DNA from: an uncultured Clostridia bacterium
GTDB lineage: Bacteria; Bacillota; Clostridia; Oscillospirales; Oscillospiraceae
NCBI GenBank assembly: GCA_946186375.1
Contig: CAMHMZ010000006.1
Location: 1 to 64,000 of the forward strand
Reading direction: 5' to 3'
Length of the DNA stretch: 64,000 nucleotides
The translations under genes and the position numbers were made by a program. Numbering within the stretch: position 1 is the first letter of the stretch; every line of letters begins with the position of its first letter. The notes beneath the pieces are model-generated. The model ran no database searches, had not been told where the DNA came from, and saw only the letters and a list, made by a program, of their open reading frames with translations. Of this stretch, positions 1-10,571 are shown piece by piece.

Positions 1-1183
1 GGACGGGCCAGTTGCCTTCCTTGGCAAAGGGCTTGAAGCCGCCGCTCTCGCCGTCGGCGCCGCCGGTGACGAAGCGGATGAAGAGACGGGCGCCGGCCGG
101 GTGCTTGCAGTTGTTGACGACGTACATGTACTCAAGGTTCTGCAGCCCGTTGTACGGGTTCAGCACGACCCAGGCGATGTTGTAGCCGGAATCGTCGCGG
201 TTGGTGATCTTGCCGGCAGAGGCCAGGGCCAGAGCGGGATCCTCGGCCGTGGAGTTGTGGACAGCTTCCACCAGCTCGTCGCCGTCGCCGATGAAGGTGA
301 TCTTCATCTGGCTGAAGCGCCACAGGTACTCGATACCGGCGTTATTCTCGGGGATGCCCTCAAAGCCGCTGGCGTCATAGGTGTACTCCAGATCCTTGCC
401 ATAGACTTCCTTGTAGTTGGCGGCCATCTGGTCGGCGTTGATGATGAAGCTGGCGAACAGGGACAGGTAAGCGGTCTCGGAGCCGATCTCCTTGGTGAAG
501 ATGCGGTACTTCTGGCTGCCGTCTTCGTTCTTCTCGACGATCTGCCACCAGCTGTTGATGGGCTGGCCGTCGGGGAAAGCTGCGGTATTGTAGTACCAGA
601 AGGACTGGGAAGCGTAGAGCGGATAACCGTAGCGGAGCAGGCCCTCGTCGATGTGGGCACAGATGTCCTCGGGATAGAAGGCGGAGATGATACCGTCCTC
701 ATAGTCGCCGAAGAACACGTCGCCGTTGACGTCCTTCACCTGCAGCACGTCGCCCTGGACGTTGTTGGCATTGGCCTCAAGGCGGCACTTCTCAAGAACC
801 TCGTCGTTGTCAAGGTCCATGATCTCGACCTTGAGGCCGGGGAAGGCTTCCTCGAAGGTCTCCTGGACCTTCAGCATTTTGGAGGAGGTGGCATAGATGT
901 TGATGGCGCTGCCGTCCTTCACCTCTTCCAGAGCCTGGGCATAGAGTTCCTCATCGGTCATCTTGCTCCAGTCGTCATAGATGGGGCCGTAGAAGGCGGA
1001 GTCCTCAACGGCTGCGGGAGCTTCCGCGGGGGCTTCGGCCGGAGCTTCGGCAGGGGCTTCAGCCGGAGCGTCGGCGGGCGCGTCCTGCGCTGCGGGCTGA
1101 GCGGGGGCCTGGCTGCCGCAGGCGGCGAGGCCCAGGATCATGCACAGCGCAAGAAGCATGGCAAGGAATTTGCTCATTTTCAT
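1..1183 (-). CDS. ABC transporter substrate-binding lipoprotein (3' end beyond window)
   Basis: Extracellular solute-binding lipoprotein of the iron(III)/spermidine/organophosphate-like ABC class; it should capture a solute outside the membrane for the permease and ATPase encoded upstream in the same operon. At least 394 residues are visible and the gene runs off the left edge. The N-terminus has a lipobox (LGLAACG, Cys about residue 22), then a low-complexity Ala-Pro-Glu linker (PAEA repeated about five times, nt 1018-1075) that probably tethers the domain to the membrane. The start ATG at 1183 follows AAAGGAG. Sequence alone does not reveal the ligand. Relatives of this transporter layout (two-domain permease) carry Fe3+, thiamine or sugar phosphates. 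Confidence 0.85.
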   Translation of the reverse strand, partial: MKMSKFLAMLLALCMILGLAACGSQAPAQPAAQDAPADAPAEAPAEAPAEAPAEAPAAVEDSAFYGPIYDDWSKMTDEELYAQALEEVKDGSAINIYATSSKMLKVQETFEEAFPGLKVEIMDLDNDEVLEKCRLEANANNVQGDVLQVKDVNGDVFFGDYEDGIISAFYPEDICAHIDEGLLRYGYPLYASQSFWYYNTAAFPDGQPINSWWQIVEKNEDGSQKYRIFTKEIGSETAYLSLFASFIINADQMAANYKEVYGKDLEYTYDASGFEGIPENNAGIEYLWRFSQMKITFIGDGDELVEAVHNSTAEDPALALASAGKITNRDDSGYNIAWVVLNPYNGLQNLEYMYVVNNCKHPAGARLFIRFVTGGADGESGGFKPFAKEGNWPV

Positions 1184-1252
1184 TGCTTTTTCTCCTTTCG
1201 TCCTGAAAAGCTTTGCATATTTGTACGCGGTCTCACCGCGTTGACTACCTCT

Positions 1253-2371
<1,119 letters not shown>

Positions 2372-2387
2372 GATCCTTCTCCTTTCT

Positions 2388-4214
2388 TTACCAGGACTTG
2401 CCGATATCGGCGCCGAAGCGGTTGGCTATGATGTAGCAGATCAGAATGAACATCAGCACACACACGGAGATGGCGTCGGCCATCTGGTTCATGCCGTCCT
2501 GGGAATAGGTGAAGGCCAAATATGACATGGTGGTCGTGCGCTTGTCCATCATGATGATGATCAGATCCAGCTCCTTGGCGATGCTGATGAAGGTCAGCAT
2601 GAAGCCTGAGATAAAGCCGTTTTTGGCCAGCGGCAGGACGATGCGGCTGAGCTTCTTGCCGAAGCCCGCGCCGTTGATCTCCGCCGCCTCCTCCAGCTCT
2701 ACGGCGATCTGCATCATGTTCGCGGTGCCGGAGCGGCTGGCGAACGGGAAATGCTTGACGACGCTCGTCAGCACGATCAGCGTGAAGGTGCCGTACAGCG
2801 ACGGGAGCAGACCGCCGAGATGCGGCTTGGAGAACATCGCCACATACATGGAGGAGAAGGCGATGCCGCTCATCAGATAGGGGATGAACACCAGCTGCTC
2901 GGTGAGGTTGCCGTACCACTTGCCGCGGCCGCGTGTGGTGATGTAGCCGAGGAACTGTCCGCAGAGCGCCGTGATGATGGAGGCAATGAAGGTCAGGCGG
3001 ACGGTATTGAACACGGACTTGCCGAATTCGGTGTTGTAGAAAATGCCCTTATAGCTCGTGTAGTAGGGCGCCAGCTCCTCGTTCGCGCCGATCCAGTTAT
3101 AGAGCGTGAGGTTGGCGGGGCTGTAGCCTGCGCCGGTGTTGATCTGGAAGGTCTCCATGATGAGGACGAACATGGGCATCACCATGGCGAAGAGCAGGAA
3201 CACGAGGATGAAGATCATCAGCGGCATCTTGGCCTTGCCGAGGCGCATCTCGTTGCTGCGGCCGCCCTTGCCGCCGATGGTGGCGTAGCTCTTGCGCACG
3301 CCGATGATGCGCTGATTGGCAAAGATGATGAGCGCAGCGAGAGAGATCAGCACGATGCTCATCGCAAAGCCGACGTTCTGGGGGCTGCCGTTGATGAAGT
3401 TTTTCATCTTTGTGGCCAGCGTGAAGTAGCCGATGCGGTTGCCGAGGTTTGCCGCCACGCCGTAGGTGCCGATAGCCTTGGAGAGCGTCATGACGACGGC
3501 GGACAGGACGCTGGGCAGCACCAGGGGGATCGTGATGGACTTGAGGATCTGAGGCTTCGTGGCGCCGCAGATCTCGCCCATCTCCTCCAGCTCGGAGTTA
3601 ATGGAGCGCAGGGCCGACTGTACATGGATGTAGGAAAACGCGTAGTAGTGCAGCGACATGCACAGCACGATCGCCACAGGTCCGTAGGCCAGCCAGTCCG
3701 GGATGTGCATCCCGAGGCCCTCCAGAAAGCCCAGCGAGCCGGAGGTCTTGTTGCGGAACACGGCCAGCCACGAGAGGGACTTGCACCAGGACGGGATCAT
3801 GTACGGGATGACGACCAGCATGCCGAGGAGCTTCTTGCAGGGGATGTCCGTGCGCGCGATGAGCCAGCCGAGGACGCTGCCGAGCGGAACGCTGACAAGC
3901 ACCGTGAAGAAGCCGCAGATGAGCGAATTCTTCAAGGGCCCCCACAGGGTCGCCTTGGCCATCTGTCCGACGAGCAGATACTTCCAGTAGTAGAGGGTAA
4001 AGTCGCCCACCTGCGCGCCGCTGATGCGCCGAAGCTCGCCCTTGGCCACCGTGAAGGTGGAGGCGATCATCTGCAGCAGCGGGATCACGATCAGGCAGAA
4101 CAGCACGATCAGACTGATCCCGACGACCAGGTTGAACGGGTTCTTCACCACGTTCAGGATCTGGTTTTTCAGACGGGTCTTGTTAAAGGGGCGGCGCGGT
4201 CTCTTAGCTTTCAA
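2388..4214 (-). CDS. Two-domain ABC transporter permease (FbpB/ThiP type)
   Basis: 608-residue membrane permease with two binding-protein-dependent transport domains fused in one chain. The first half (about 30-310) and second half (about 330-608) each carry an EAA-type loop contacting the ATPase: the one in half 1 reads ELEEMGEICGA, the one in half 2 ELEEAAEINGA. This duplicated architecture is the hallmark of Fe3+ (FbpB), thiamine (ThiP) and hexose-phosphate (AfuB) importers, so one protein probably forms the whole channel. The start is a TTG at 4214, nine bases after AAAGGAG. It is the first gene of the operon, preceded by a good promoter (4345-4372) and a leader of about 120 nt that can form two hairpins. 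Confidence 0.88.
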   Translation of the reverse strand: MKAKRPRRPFNKTRLKNQILNVVKNPFNLVVGISLIVLFCLIVIPLLQMIASTFTVAKGELRRISGAQVGDFTLYYWKYLLVGQMAKATLWGPLKNSLICGFFTVLVSVPLGSVLGWLIARTDIPCKKLLGMLVVIPYMIPSWCKSLSWLAVFRNKTSGSLGFLEGLGMHIPDWLAYGPVAIVLCMSLHYYAFSYIHVQSALRSINSELEEMGEICGATKPQILKSITIPLVLPSVLSAVVMTLSKAIGTYGVAANLGNRIGYFTLATKMKNFINGSPQNVGFAMSIVLISLAALIIFANQRIIGVRKSYATIGGKGGRSNEMRLGKAKMPLMIFILVFLLFAMVMPMFVLIMETFQINTGAGYSPANLTLYNWIGANEELAPYYTSYKGIFYNTEFGKSVFNTVRLTFIASIITALCGQFLGYITTRGRGKWYGNLTEQLVFIPYLMSGIAFSSMYVAMFSKPHLGGLLPSLYGTFTLIVLTSVVKHFPFASRSGTANMMQIAVELEEAAEINGAGFGKKLSRIVLPLAKNGFISGFMLTFISIAKELDLIIIMMDKRTTTMSYLAFTYSQDGMNQMADAISVCVLMFILICYIIANRFGADIGKSW

Positions 4215-4344
4215 CTCCGCTTCTCCTTTCTCGCCGGACGCGGCTGCCTTCCCCCCGGATCGCTCGGCCGCGTCCGCGTCCGCTCCGCGACTTTTGAATG
4301 CGCGGAGTTAACGCATACGTTTTCGTGAATAAACTGCTGAGCTA

Positions 4345-4372
4345 ATTATATCATATTCCGGTTTTCCGTCAA
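4345..4372 (-). promoter_or_regulatory. Sigma-A promoter of the ABC importer operon
   Basis: On the minus strand TTGACG (4372-4367) and TATAAT (4350-4345) are separated by 16 bp. The predicted leader (about 4337-4215) contains a hairpin CTCCGCG/CGCGGAG near its 5' end and a second GACGCGG/CCGCGTC pair near the ribosome site. No known riboswitch class is recognised in it. Confidence 0.7.
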
Positions 4373-4571
4373 TTCATTCCTGCAACTTGCTCAAAATTTC
4401 GGTAATAGTGCAAAAAAGCAGCCGGTTTCAGTTGTGAGTTATCACCATTGCCCCTTTTTCATCCGGCGGAAATATTTTCAGCATTTGCGGAAATTTCCGT
4501 AAACACTCCCTTTTCATCCATAAAAGCTTGACCGAAATGAAAAAGGTATCTGCCTGACAAGCCTGCAGGAA
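4373..4571. other. AT-rich intergenic stretch, no gene seen
   Basis: Lies between the importer promoter and the terminator of the next minus-strand gene. I see no convincing coding frame, RNA gene or repeat; the short open frame overlapping it lacks a ribosome site and runs through the terminator. Confidence 0.5.
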
Positions 4572-4611
4572 AAGAGGACCGGACTGCTGTGATCAACAGC
4601 CCGGTCCTCTT
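4572..4611 (-). terminator. Rho-independent terminator
   Basis: Arms AAGAGGACCGG and CCGGTCCTCTT pair perfectly and the loop has an extra GCTGT/ACAGC pairing. It sits about 48 nt downstream of the 4659-5828 gene; the minus-strand exit is TTTTCC, a short U-tract. Confidence 0.75.
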
Positions 4612-4658
4612 ATTGACTTTGATAAAGCTAAATATGGAGCGCTGTTGTGTTTTCGAGA

Positions 4659-5828
4659 TCAATAATGAAATCCGCCATATTCTTGTTCAAAGAAATCCGA
4701 GGGTGCAAACCAGGATGGCGTAATATCAAAGCATTGATCTAATTCGGGCAGTAAGGTCTTCTCGAACATGTCAAGCACCGAAAAAGCCTCGTGAATACGA
4801 TCGATAACAGCAGCTCTGTTCCGTGGAATATCCATATCACAATAGAGTTCATGCTTGAAGCCGGCGCCTTGGAAAGAAATGATCAGAGTTACGCCCTCGG
4901 TAATTGATGCTTCTATATATATCACGGCATTGCGGCCTGTTCGTTTGGCCGCTTTATACTCTCCGTTTCCTGCCCTTGCAAATGAAAAGCCATGAGATCC
5001 GGAAATCTTTCTCATTTCTTTCGCAATACCCGAGCAATCGTCTTCTTCTGACAAGGTATATTCTGCCGGCATGTATTGCGAAAAAAGGCTTTTGCATTTA
5101 TCAAGTACGGGGATCGCTTTTTGATTATTCCTGTCGATCACTTCCCTTTCTTCCTTCGTCAGGCAAAGAACAGCCTCATGATATGATCTCATTTTCGGGA
5201 GCTCAGCGCGAAGCGCATTGTAAAACCGTGCAGTGTCCCGAACTTCCCCGTCAAACAAAGCATCGACAGACAAGGAGATATAGTTATCCGAAGGGAGACT
5301 GCACCTGTAAATCTCAATTCCGGAATTTGCCGCAGGATAGCCCCAGTAGGTGGATCGGTCAAAAGAGCCCGCATTCTGTTCCTCATTTTCAGAAGCAGAC
5401 GGCTCGTAAGGAATTGTTTTTCCGTAAAAAACTATATCGCTGTAATACAGGTACGTTGAAAAGAATCCATATCTTTTATGAATCTTTTTCATGAGCGGGA
5501 GAATCTTTTCCTCAGGAAAAGGCTCTCCGTCCAGATTTGTCAAAAAAGAATACTTGTCGTACTCTGTACGCCTGTACCTGGGTTTTCCCAGCTCCGGACA
5601 ATCTTTTAAGATCCTTTCACAGCCATGTGTTGAAAAATCATGTTTGGGTTCATCAGCGTCGTTATCGTCTGTGGCGATGTCTTCAAAATAGTACATGAAC
5701 CGTTCGCTCTTCAGACCCTGGCTGCTTAAGAATCTGTGAATACAGTCCGGTATATCAGATAATGGGATCTTTGTCCCGTAGTAAAATGTATATGTATCGA
5801 TAAGTCTCATGTCTGTTACATCAACCAA
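4659..5828 (-). CDS. Hypothetical protein, function unknown
   Basis: 389-residue soluble-looking protein that I do not recognise. It has no signal peptide, membrane segment or obvious catalytic motif and is rich in Asp, Glu, Tyr and Phe. Composition is clearly more AT-rich than the sugar operons on either side, which fits acquisition by transfer or a lineage-specific gene. The start is uncertain: a TTG at 5828 lies 14 nt from AAAGGAG, and an in-frame ATG at 5810 (MRLIDTYTF) is the alternative. It follows the PH-like membrane protein gene by 64 nt and ends in its own terminator, so the two may be cotranscribed. Confidence 0.65.
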   Translation of the reverse strand: MVDVTDMRLIDTYTFYYGTKIPLSDIPDCIHRFLSSQGLKSERFMYYFEDIATDDNDADEPKHDFSTHGCERILKDCPELGKPRYRRTEYDKYSFLTNLDGEPFPEEKILPLMKKIHKRYGFFSTYLYYSDIVFYGKTIPYEPSASENEEQNAGSFDRSTYWGYPAANSGIEIYRCSLPSDNYISLSVDALFDGEVRDTARFYNALRAELPKMRSYHEAVLCLTKEEREVIDRNNQKAIPVLDKCKSLFSQYMPAEYTLSEEDDCSGIAKEMRKISGSHGFSFARAGNGEYKAAKRTGRNAVIYIEASITEGVTLIISFQGAGFKHELYCDMDIPRNRAAVIDRIHEAFSVLDMFEKTLLPELDQCFDITPSWFAPSDFFEQEYGGFHY

Positions 5829-5892
5829 GCCAGGTCAGCTGTTCTCCTTTCGCCCTTCTGCCGCGCCTTTGACCGGCGCAGGGACACAGCGT

Positions 5893-6588
5893 TCAATGAC
5901 GACGCCGCTTGTTGCGTTCTTTTTGCAGCATTCTGTAACGCTGCACGACCTCGCCTGCGTCATGAAGATTGTCCGCTTCAACGCTCCCCCACGAGCCATC
6001 CGAATTTCGGTCTCGACGATAAGCGAGGAGATCGAGCGTGATGTTTTGAGTCTTCTGCGTCACAGGGACAGAAATCGGGCAGATCCTCCTCAGCGCGTCT
6101 TCGTTTTGAATACCCCTGCAAGGCACTTTGATGACCCTTCCGCCCTTCGTTTTATCATGGCTTTCATCGATAACAGCACGTTCAAACTCGTCGAAGCGTC
6201 GATCCGCAAAGTAAAGGCATCGAAAGGGGCCGCCCCGAACGGTCCATTTTTCCAGAGCTATACCGGTCTCTGCCAGCTCATCCCATGTGATGAACTGCCG
6301 GCATTTTCCAAATCGTCGCTGCTCGATCCCCCGCGATGTAACAACAACCTGAGAGAAACTGTCTCGAACAAGCAGGAAGCATATGAAGGCAAATAAAACC
6401 GCAAACAAGAAGCTCGATATGCCGAGCGCAAAGTGGATCCAATCAAATCCCGCCTCAAATGTGAATACAACTATGAAACCGTAAGCAATATACGTACACA
6501 GAAGACAAACAGCTGCTGCCATAAGGAAAAACGGCAGAGCGCCTGCAAACCGCGCCCATGAAGTTCGTTGAAGATTCCACCTGTCCAA
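5893..6588 (-). CDS. Membrane protein with PH-like (bacterial pleckstrin-type) domain
   Basis: 231 residues: two N-terminal transmembrane segments (about 12-36 and 48-74), then a short beta-rich domain (about 78-190) with the pattern VTSRGIEQRRFGKCRQFITWDEL that is typical of the PH-like or YdbT-type domains that follow two membrane helices in many Firmicute proteins. The tail is strongly basic (KERNKRRRH). The start is a TTG at 6588 placed ten bases after GGGAGG; no ATG fits. A promoter lies at 6630-6657. The role is unknown; the fold suggests a membrane-associated binding protein. Confidence 0.65.
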   Translation of the reverse strand: MDRWNLQRTSWARFAGALPFFLMAAAVCLLCTYIAYGFIVVFTFEAGFDWIHFALGISSFLFAVLFAFICFLLVRDSFSQVVVTSRGIEQRRFGKCRQFITWDELAETGIALEKWTVRGGPFRCLYFADRRFDEFERAVIDESHDKTKGGRVIKVPCRGIQNEDALRRICPISVPVTQKTQNITLDLLAYRRDRNSDGSWGSVEADNLHDAGEVVQRYRMLQKERNKRRRH

Positions 6589-6629
6589 TGAATGACACCT
6601 CCCTGCTTATGTTACTACTGATGGTACCC

Positions 6630-6657
6630 ATTATAACATTTTTCTCTAATACTGCAA
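6630..6657 (-). promoter_or_regulatory. Sigma-A promoter of the PH-like protein gene
   Basis: TTGCAG (6657-6652), 16-bp spacer, TATAAT (6635-6630) on the minus strand, about 40 nt before the TTG start at 6588. Confidence 0.65.
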
Positions 6658-6675
6658 TACACGCTGAGGGAACAA

Positions 6676-6707
6676 GAAATGGCATGATCTGAAGATCATG
6701 CCATTTC
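6676..6707 (-). terminator. Terminator of the inositol/transketolase operon
   Basis: Perfect 15-bp inverted repeat GAAATGGCATGATCT / AGATCATGCCATTTC with a 2-nt loop, 66 nt past the last gene (6773). The minus-strand exit reads TTGTT. Confidence 0.75.
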
Positions 6708-6772
6708 CGGAAAACTATAAATATTTTCTTGCGAAGGGCGCCCTGAGACCCTCTTTTGTCTGTTTTGCTTCC

Positions 6773-7810
6773 TTATTTGTACAGTTCGGGCTTCTCGATG
6801 GTCTCGACCTTGAGGAACTGAGAGGTGCCGCGGGAGGCGTTGAGCGCGTCGCCCGCCACGCAGGCCACGTAGCCGTCCCAGGAGGAGGGGCCGGTGAGCT
6901 TGCCGTTGTGGATGGACTCGACCCACTTGCACATCTCGATGTCATAGGCCTCGATGAAGCGCTCTTTCCAGTCGGTCATGATGGGCATGCACTCGGCCGG
7001 AGCCACGCTATCCCAGCCGGCGGGGCGGTTGCGGCGCACGACGGCGTAGGGATCGGGCAGCTTCACGGTGCCGTTCTCGCAGACGACCTCGCACTGGATG
7101 TCGTAGCCGTAGCCGTCGGCCACCTGGACCTCGACGTCGATGAAGCAGCCCTTCTTGGTGCGCAGCAGCACGACCTGGGGGTTATCATAGCCCTTGTTGG
7201 AGTTGGCACTCTGGCGTACGCGCACGCACTGGGCGTCCTCATACTCGTCGCCGAGGAGCCAGCGGCAGATGTCGAGCTCGTGGATGGCGACGTTGGTGAT
7301 GCCGTTCTCGGTCCGGAAGCCCGGGCCCTGGGACACGTTGCGGTGGCAGGCCTTGATGAGCAGAGGCGCGCCGAGCTCGCCGGAATCGATGATGCGCTTC
7401 ATCTCGGCATAGCCGCGGTCATAGCGGCGCATGAAGCCGACCTGCACGAGGCGCTTGCCGATCTCGAGCTCGCGGGCGATGATCTCCTCGCAGTCCTTGG
7501 CATTCTGGCTCAGAGGCTTTTCGCAGAAGCACCATTTCTCGTGCTTGAGGACCTCCATCACGTAGTCGTGATGGGTGGAGTCGATGGAGGTGATGACGAC
7601 CGCTTCGACCTCGGGGTCGGCGATCATGCCCTTGCAGTCGCTGCCGAAGGAGCGGATGCCGTATTTGGCGGCCAGATCGTCCGCGCTCTTGGCGGTGTTG
7701 GAGCTGACGGCCACAACGGTGGCGCCGGGGACCGTTTCGATGATGCGGCGGCAGTGATCCTTGCCGATGGCGCCGCAGCCGACCAGACCGATTTTCAGAA
7801 CCTTATCCAA
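6773..7810 (-). CDS. iolG: Gfo/Idh/MocA-family inositol 2-dehydrogenase
   Basis: 345-residue NAD(P)-dependent oxidoreductase, probably oxidising myo-inositol (or an isomer) to 2-keto-inositol, the first step of inositol catabolism. Rossmann motif GLVGCGAIGKDH (about 8-19), the family EKP motif (CEKPLS, about 96) with the catalytic Lys, and NVAIHELD with the catalytic His are visible. Four residues before that His there is Asn, where Bacillus subtilis IolG has Asp (from memory), so the substrate may differ. The start is TTG at 7810 after AAGGAGG. Last gene of the ten-gene operon, 14 nt after iolD. The operon supports inositol but the exact isomer is inferred. Confidence 0.75.
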   Translation of the reverse strand: MDKVLKIGLVGCGAIGKDHCRRIIETVPGATVVAVSSNTAKSADDLAAKYGIRSFGSDCKGMIADPEVEAVVITSIDSTHHDYVMEVLKHEKWCFCEKPLSQNAKDCEEIIARELEIGKRLVQVGFMRRYDRGYAEMKRIIDSGELGAPLLIKACHRNVSQGPGFRTENGITNVAIHELDICRWLLGDEYEDAQCVRVRQSANSNKGYDNPQVVLLRTKKGCFIDVEVQVADGYGYDIQCEVVCENGTVKLPDPYAVVRRNRPAGWDSVAPAECMPIMTDWKERFIEAYDIEMCKWVESIHNGKLTGPSSWDGYVACVAGDALNASRGTSQFLKVETIEKPELYK

Positions 7811-7824
7811 TGCTTTTATCCTCC

Positions 7825-9750
7825 TTAATACTTCCGCGCCGTTTCGACGTGGGACTTGGTATCCTCATAAGCCTTGAGGTTTTTCTCGTTTTCGCTGACC
7901 TCGGTGTCGCCCACGCGCCACCAGGAGCCGTAGCCCTCGGTCATGGACTTGGGCAGCACGCGGATATCGAACAGCACGGGCACGCCCTCGACCGTCTTGG
8001 CGTCAGCGATGGCCGCGCGCAGCTCGTCGAGCGTGCGGATGGTGTAGCCCTTGCAGCCGTAGCCCTCGGCGATCTTGGCAAAATCGACCGGCATGAAGGG
8101 GCCGGAGAACTTGCCGTCCTCGCCGCGGAAGCGCAGCTCCGTGCAGAGCGTGTCATTGCCGTGGCCGACCTGGAGGTTGTTGATGCAGCCGAAGCTGGCG
8201 TTATTGAAGAGGCAGATATTGATCTTCTTGTGCTCCTGGAGCGCGGTGAGCATCTCGGAATGGAGCATGAAGAAGCTGCCGTCGCCGGTCATGGCGTAGA
8301 CGTCCCTGTCGCCGATGGCGTACTTGACGCCCAGCGCGCCGGAGATCTCATAGCCCATGCAGGAGTAGCCGTACTCCATGTGATAGGTGTCCACGGCCTT
8401 GGGGCGCCACATGCGCTGCATGTCGCCGGGCAGAGAGCCCGCCGCGCCGATGACGACGTCCTCGGGGTCGATGCACTCGTTGATGACGCCCAGGACCGCC
8501 GTCTGCGTCAGATCGGCGTTCAGATCCTCGGCAAAGCGGAACGCGGACTTCGCGTTTGCGTCGTTGACCTCGGGCACGTAGTCCGGGCCGAAGGTAATGC
8601 CGTCGAGGCGCTTGAGCTCCGCCTTCCAACGGGCGATGGCCTCGTCCACCTCGGTGGTGTAGGGGGCCTTGTAGCCGCCGAGAGCCTCGAGCAGGGCGGG
8701 CAGGGCGCGCTTGGCGTCGGCCACCACGGGCACGGCCGCGTCCATCTTGAGGGCCTGGAACTCGGAGACGTTGATATTGACGAATTTCGCGTCGTCCCGG
8801 AAAAGCCACTTGGAGGAGGTCGTAAAGTCGGTGTAGCGGGTGCCGACGCCGATGATGACGTCCGCGTCCTTCGCGATCTCGTTTGCCGCGGAGCAGCCCG
8901 TGACGCCGATGCCGCCGAGGTTCAGCGGGTGATCCCACACGACGGCGCTCTTGCCGGCCTGGGTCTCGCCGAAGGGGATGCCGGTGGTCTCGACGAAGGT
9001 TTTGAACTCCTGGTGCGCCTCGCTGTAGCGGACGCCGCCGCCGCAGATCAGCAGCGGCTTTTTGGCCGCGCGGATGAGAGCCGCGGCCTCCTCGATGGCC
9101 TCCGCCTCGGGCAGGCGGCGGGCCAGACGGTGCACGCGCTTGCGGAAGAAGCTGACGGGATAGTCATAGGCCTCCCCTTCCACGTCCTGCGGCATGGCGA
9201 TGCAGACGGCGCCGGTGTTGGCCGGGTCCGTGAGCACGCGCATGGCGCTGATCATGGCGCTCATGAGCTGCTCGGGGCGCACGATGCGGTCCCAGTAGCG
9301 GCAGACGGCGCGGAAGGCGTCGTTCGTGGAGAGGGAGAGATCGTGGATCTGCTCGACCTGCTGCAGCACGGGATCCGGCTGACGGCAGGCATAGACGTCG
9401 CCGGGCAGGATCAGCACGGGGATGTTGTTGGCCGTGGCGGTGGCCGCGGCGGTCACCATGTTCGCCGCGCCCGGGCCGACGGAGCTCGTGACGGCGATGA
9501 TCTTCTTGCGCTTGCACTGACGGGCGAAGGCCACGGCGGTGTGGGCCATGCCCTGCTCGTTCTTGCCCTGCCAGACGGACATGCGGTGGGCTTCCTGCGC
9601 CAGCGCCTGTCCGAGGCCGACCACATTGCCGTGGCCGGGCAGCATAATGACGCCCTCGACAAAGGGATGCTCGATGCCGTCGTAGGCGATGTACTGGTTC
9701 TCCAGGAAGCGAACCAGTGCCTGGGCCATGGTCAGTCGTACGGTTTTCAT
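7825..9750 (-). CDS. iolD: 3D-(3,5/4)-trihydroxycyclohexane-1,2-dione acylhydrolase
   Basis: 641-residue ThDP-dependent hydrolase that opens the cyclic diketone made by IolE to 5-deoxy-D-glucuronate. The length and acetolactate-synthase-like layout match IolD: N-terminal PYR domain (about 20-190; [12 protein letters not shown] and [18 protein letters not shown]), central domain (about 220-360) and C-terminal PP domain with the ThDP/Mg motif TGDGSFFM ... LFNNASFG (about 470-500). ATG at 9750 follows AAGGAGGG. Encoded 12 nt after iolB. IolD is diagnostic of inositol degradation, so it anchors the reading of the operon. Confidence 0.93.
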   Translation of the reverse strand: MKTVRLTMAQALVRFLENQYIAYDGIEHPFVEGVIMLPGHGNVVGLGQALAQEAHRMSVWQGKNEQGMAHTAVAFARQCKRKKIIAVTSSVGPGAANMVTAAATATANNIPVLILPGDVYACRQPDPVLQQVEQIHDLSLSTNDAFRAVCRYWDRIVRPEQLMSAMISAMRVLTDPANTGAVCIAMPQDVEGEAYDYPVSFFRKRVHRLARRLPEAEAIEEAAALIRAAKKPLLICGGGVRYSEAHQEFKTFVETTGIPFGETQAGKSAVVWDHPLNLGGIGVTGCSAANEIAKDADVIIGVGTRYTDFTTSSKWLFRDDAKFVNINVSEFQALKMDAAVPVVADAKRALPALLEALGGYKAPYTTEVDEAIARWKAELKRLDGITFGPDYVPEVNDANAKSAFRFAEDLNADLTQTAVLGVINECIDPEDVVIGAAGSLPGDMQRMWRPKAVDTYHMEYGYSCMGYEISGALGVKYAIGDRDVYAMTGDGSFFMLHSEMLTALQEHKKINICLFNNASFGCINNLQVGHGNDTLCTELRFRGEDGKFSGPFMPVDFAKIAEGYGCKGYTIRTLDELRAAIADAKTVEGVPVLFDIRVLPKSMTEGYGSWWRVGDTEVSENEKNLKAYEDTKSHVETARKY

Positions 9751-9762
9751 GCCCTTCCCTCC

Positions 9763-10563
9763 TTAGCCTTGAAAGATATGGTCATTCGCGTCCGGCTTCC
9801 ACAGCCAGGCGTGCTCCGGATCGTCGATGCGCGTCTTGAGCCAGGGGTCGCCGTCGAGATGGCGGATGCCCCAGGAGTAGCACATGGCGTAGCCGGGCGC
9901 CGTGACCTGAGAATGAAAGCCGCTCGTGATGATGCTCATGCCGTTGTGCTCTGTCTTGTAGATCTCTCCGTTGGCAAAGCCCGCGCCGAAGCCGTCGGGA
10001 TAGTCGAAGCGGTAGAAATAGACCTCGGGCTGGGGATGGTGGTGCGGCGGATAGCTGGACCATTTCCCGGGGAAATTCAGCACCTCGCCCAGCACCATGT
10101 TGGAAAACGGCGCGTTGTCATAGTCGAAGAAGGTCTTGATCTCGCGGCGCATGGCGCCCATAAGCTCGCCGTTTGCGCCGGCGTGCTGGGTCTGCACGGT
10201 CTCGGGCGTGTACATCACGGCCTCGTAGTCGCGGTCGTTGAGCGTCTTCTGGATGTAGAGCTCGCTGTGGGCCTTTGCGGTGAGCACGATCTTCGTGCGC
10301 CGCGGCGCGAGCAGGCAGTAGGCCTCATAATGGAAGCAGTCGGGACGGGCGGCCGCGCAGGTCTTGTCCCCCCAGGCAAAGTCCACTACGCCGGAGAAAA
10401 GCAGCACCGCGCATTCCTTCTCCGCTTCCTCGATGGTGAAGCTGTCCCCCGCCTCCATCAGCAGAAGACCCACGTTCATCTGGGTGCCGAGATCGTCCGC
10501 GTCCGCGTCGATATAGACGTTGTAGCCGCGTTTGAGCTCGGCGTTTTTGTTCATGTAGGTCAT
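9763..10563 (-). CDS. iolB: 5-deoxy-glucuronate isomerase
   Basis: About 266 residues, bicupin isomerase converting 5-deoxy-D-glucuronate to 2-deoxy-5-keto-D-gluconate. Seen: PPHHHPQPEVYFYRFD (about residues 160-175), the metal-binding cupin motif of IolB, and the C-terminal GIRHLDGDPWL segment. The coding frame opens with a GTG at 10575 that overlaps the iolE stop; ATG at 10563, six bases after GAGG, looks the better start. In the usual pathway the product goes to IolC kinase, but no iolC is present in this operon. Confidence 0.92.
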   Translation of the reverse strand: MTYMNKNAELKRGYNVYIDADADDLGTQMNVGLLLMEAGDSFTIEEAEKECAVLLFSGVVDFAWGDKTCAAARPDCFHYEAYCLLAPRRTKIVLTAKAHSELYIQKTLNDRDYEAVMYTPETVQTQHAGANGELMGAMRREIKTFFDYDNAPFSNMVLGEVLNFPGKWSSYPPHHHPQPEVYFYRFDYPDGFGAGFANGEIYKTEHNGMSIITSGFHSQVTAPGYAMCYSWGIRHLDGDPWLKTRIDDPEHAWLWKPDANDHIFQG

Positions 10564-10571
10564 GCGCCGCC

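Noticed and set aside
4459-4662. Small minus-strand open frame of 67 codons
   Set aside because: Overlaps the end of the 4659-5828 gene and runs through its terminator hairpin; no ribosome site.
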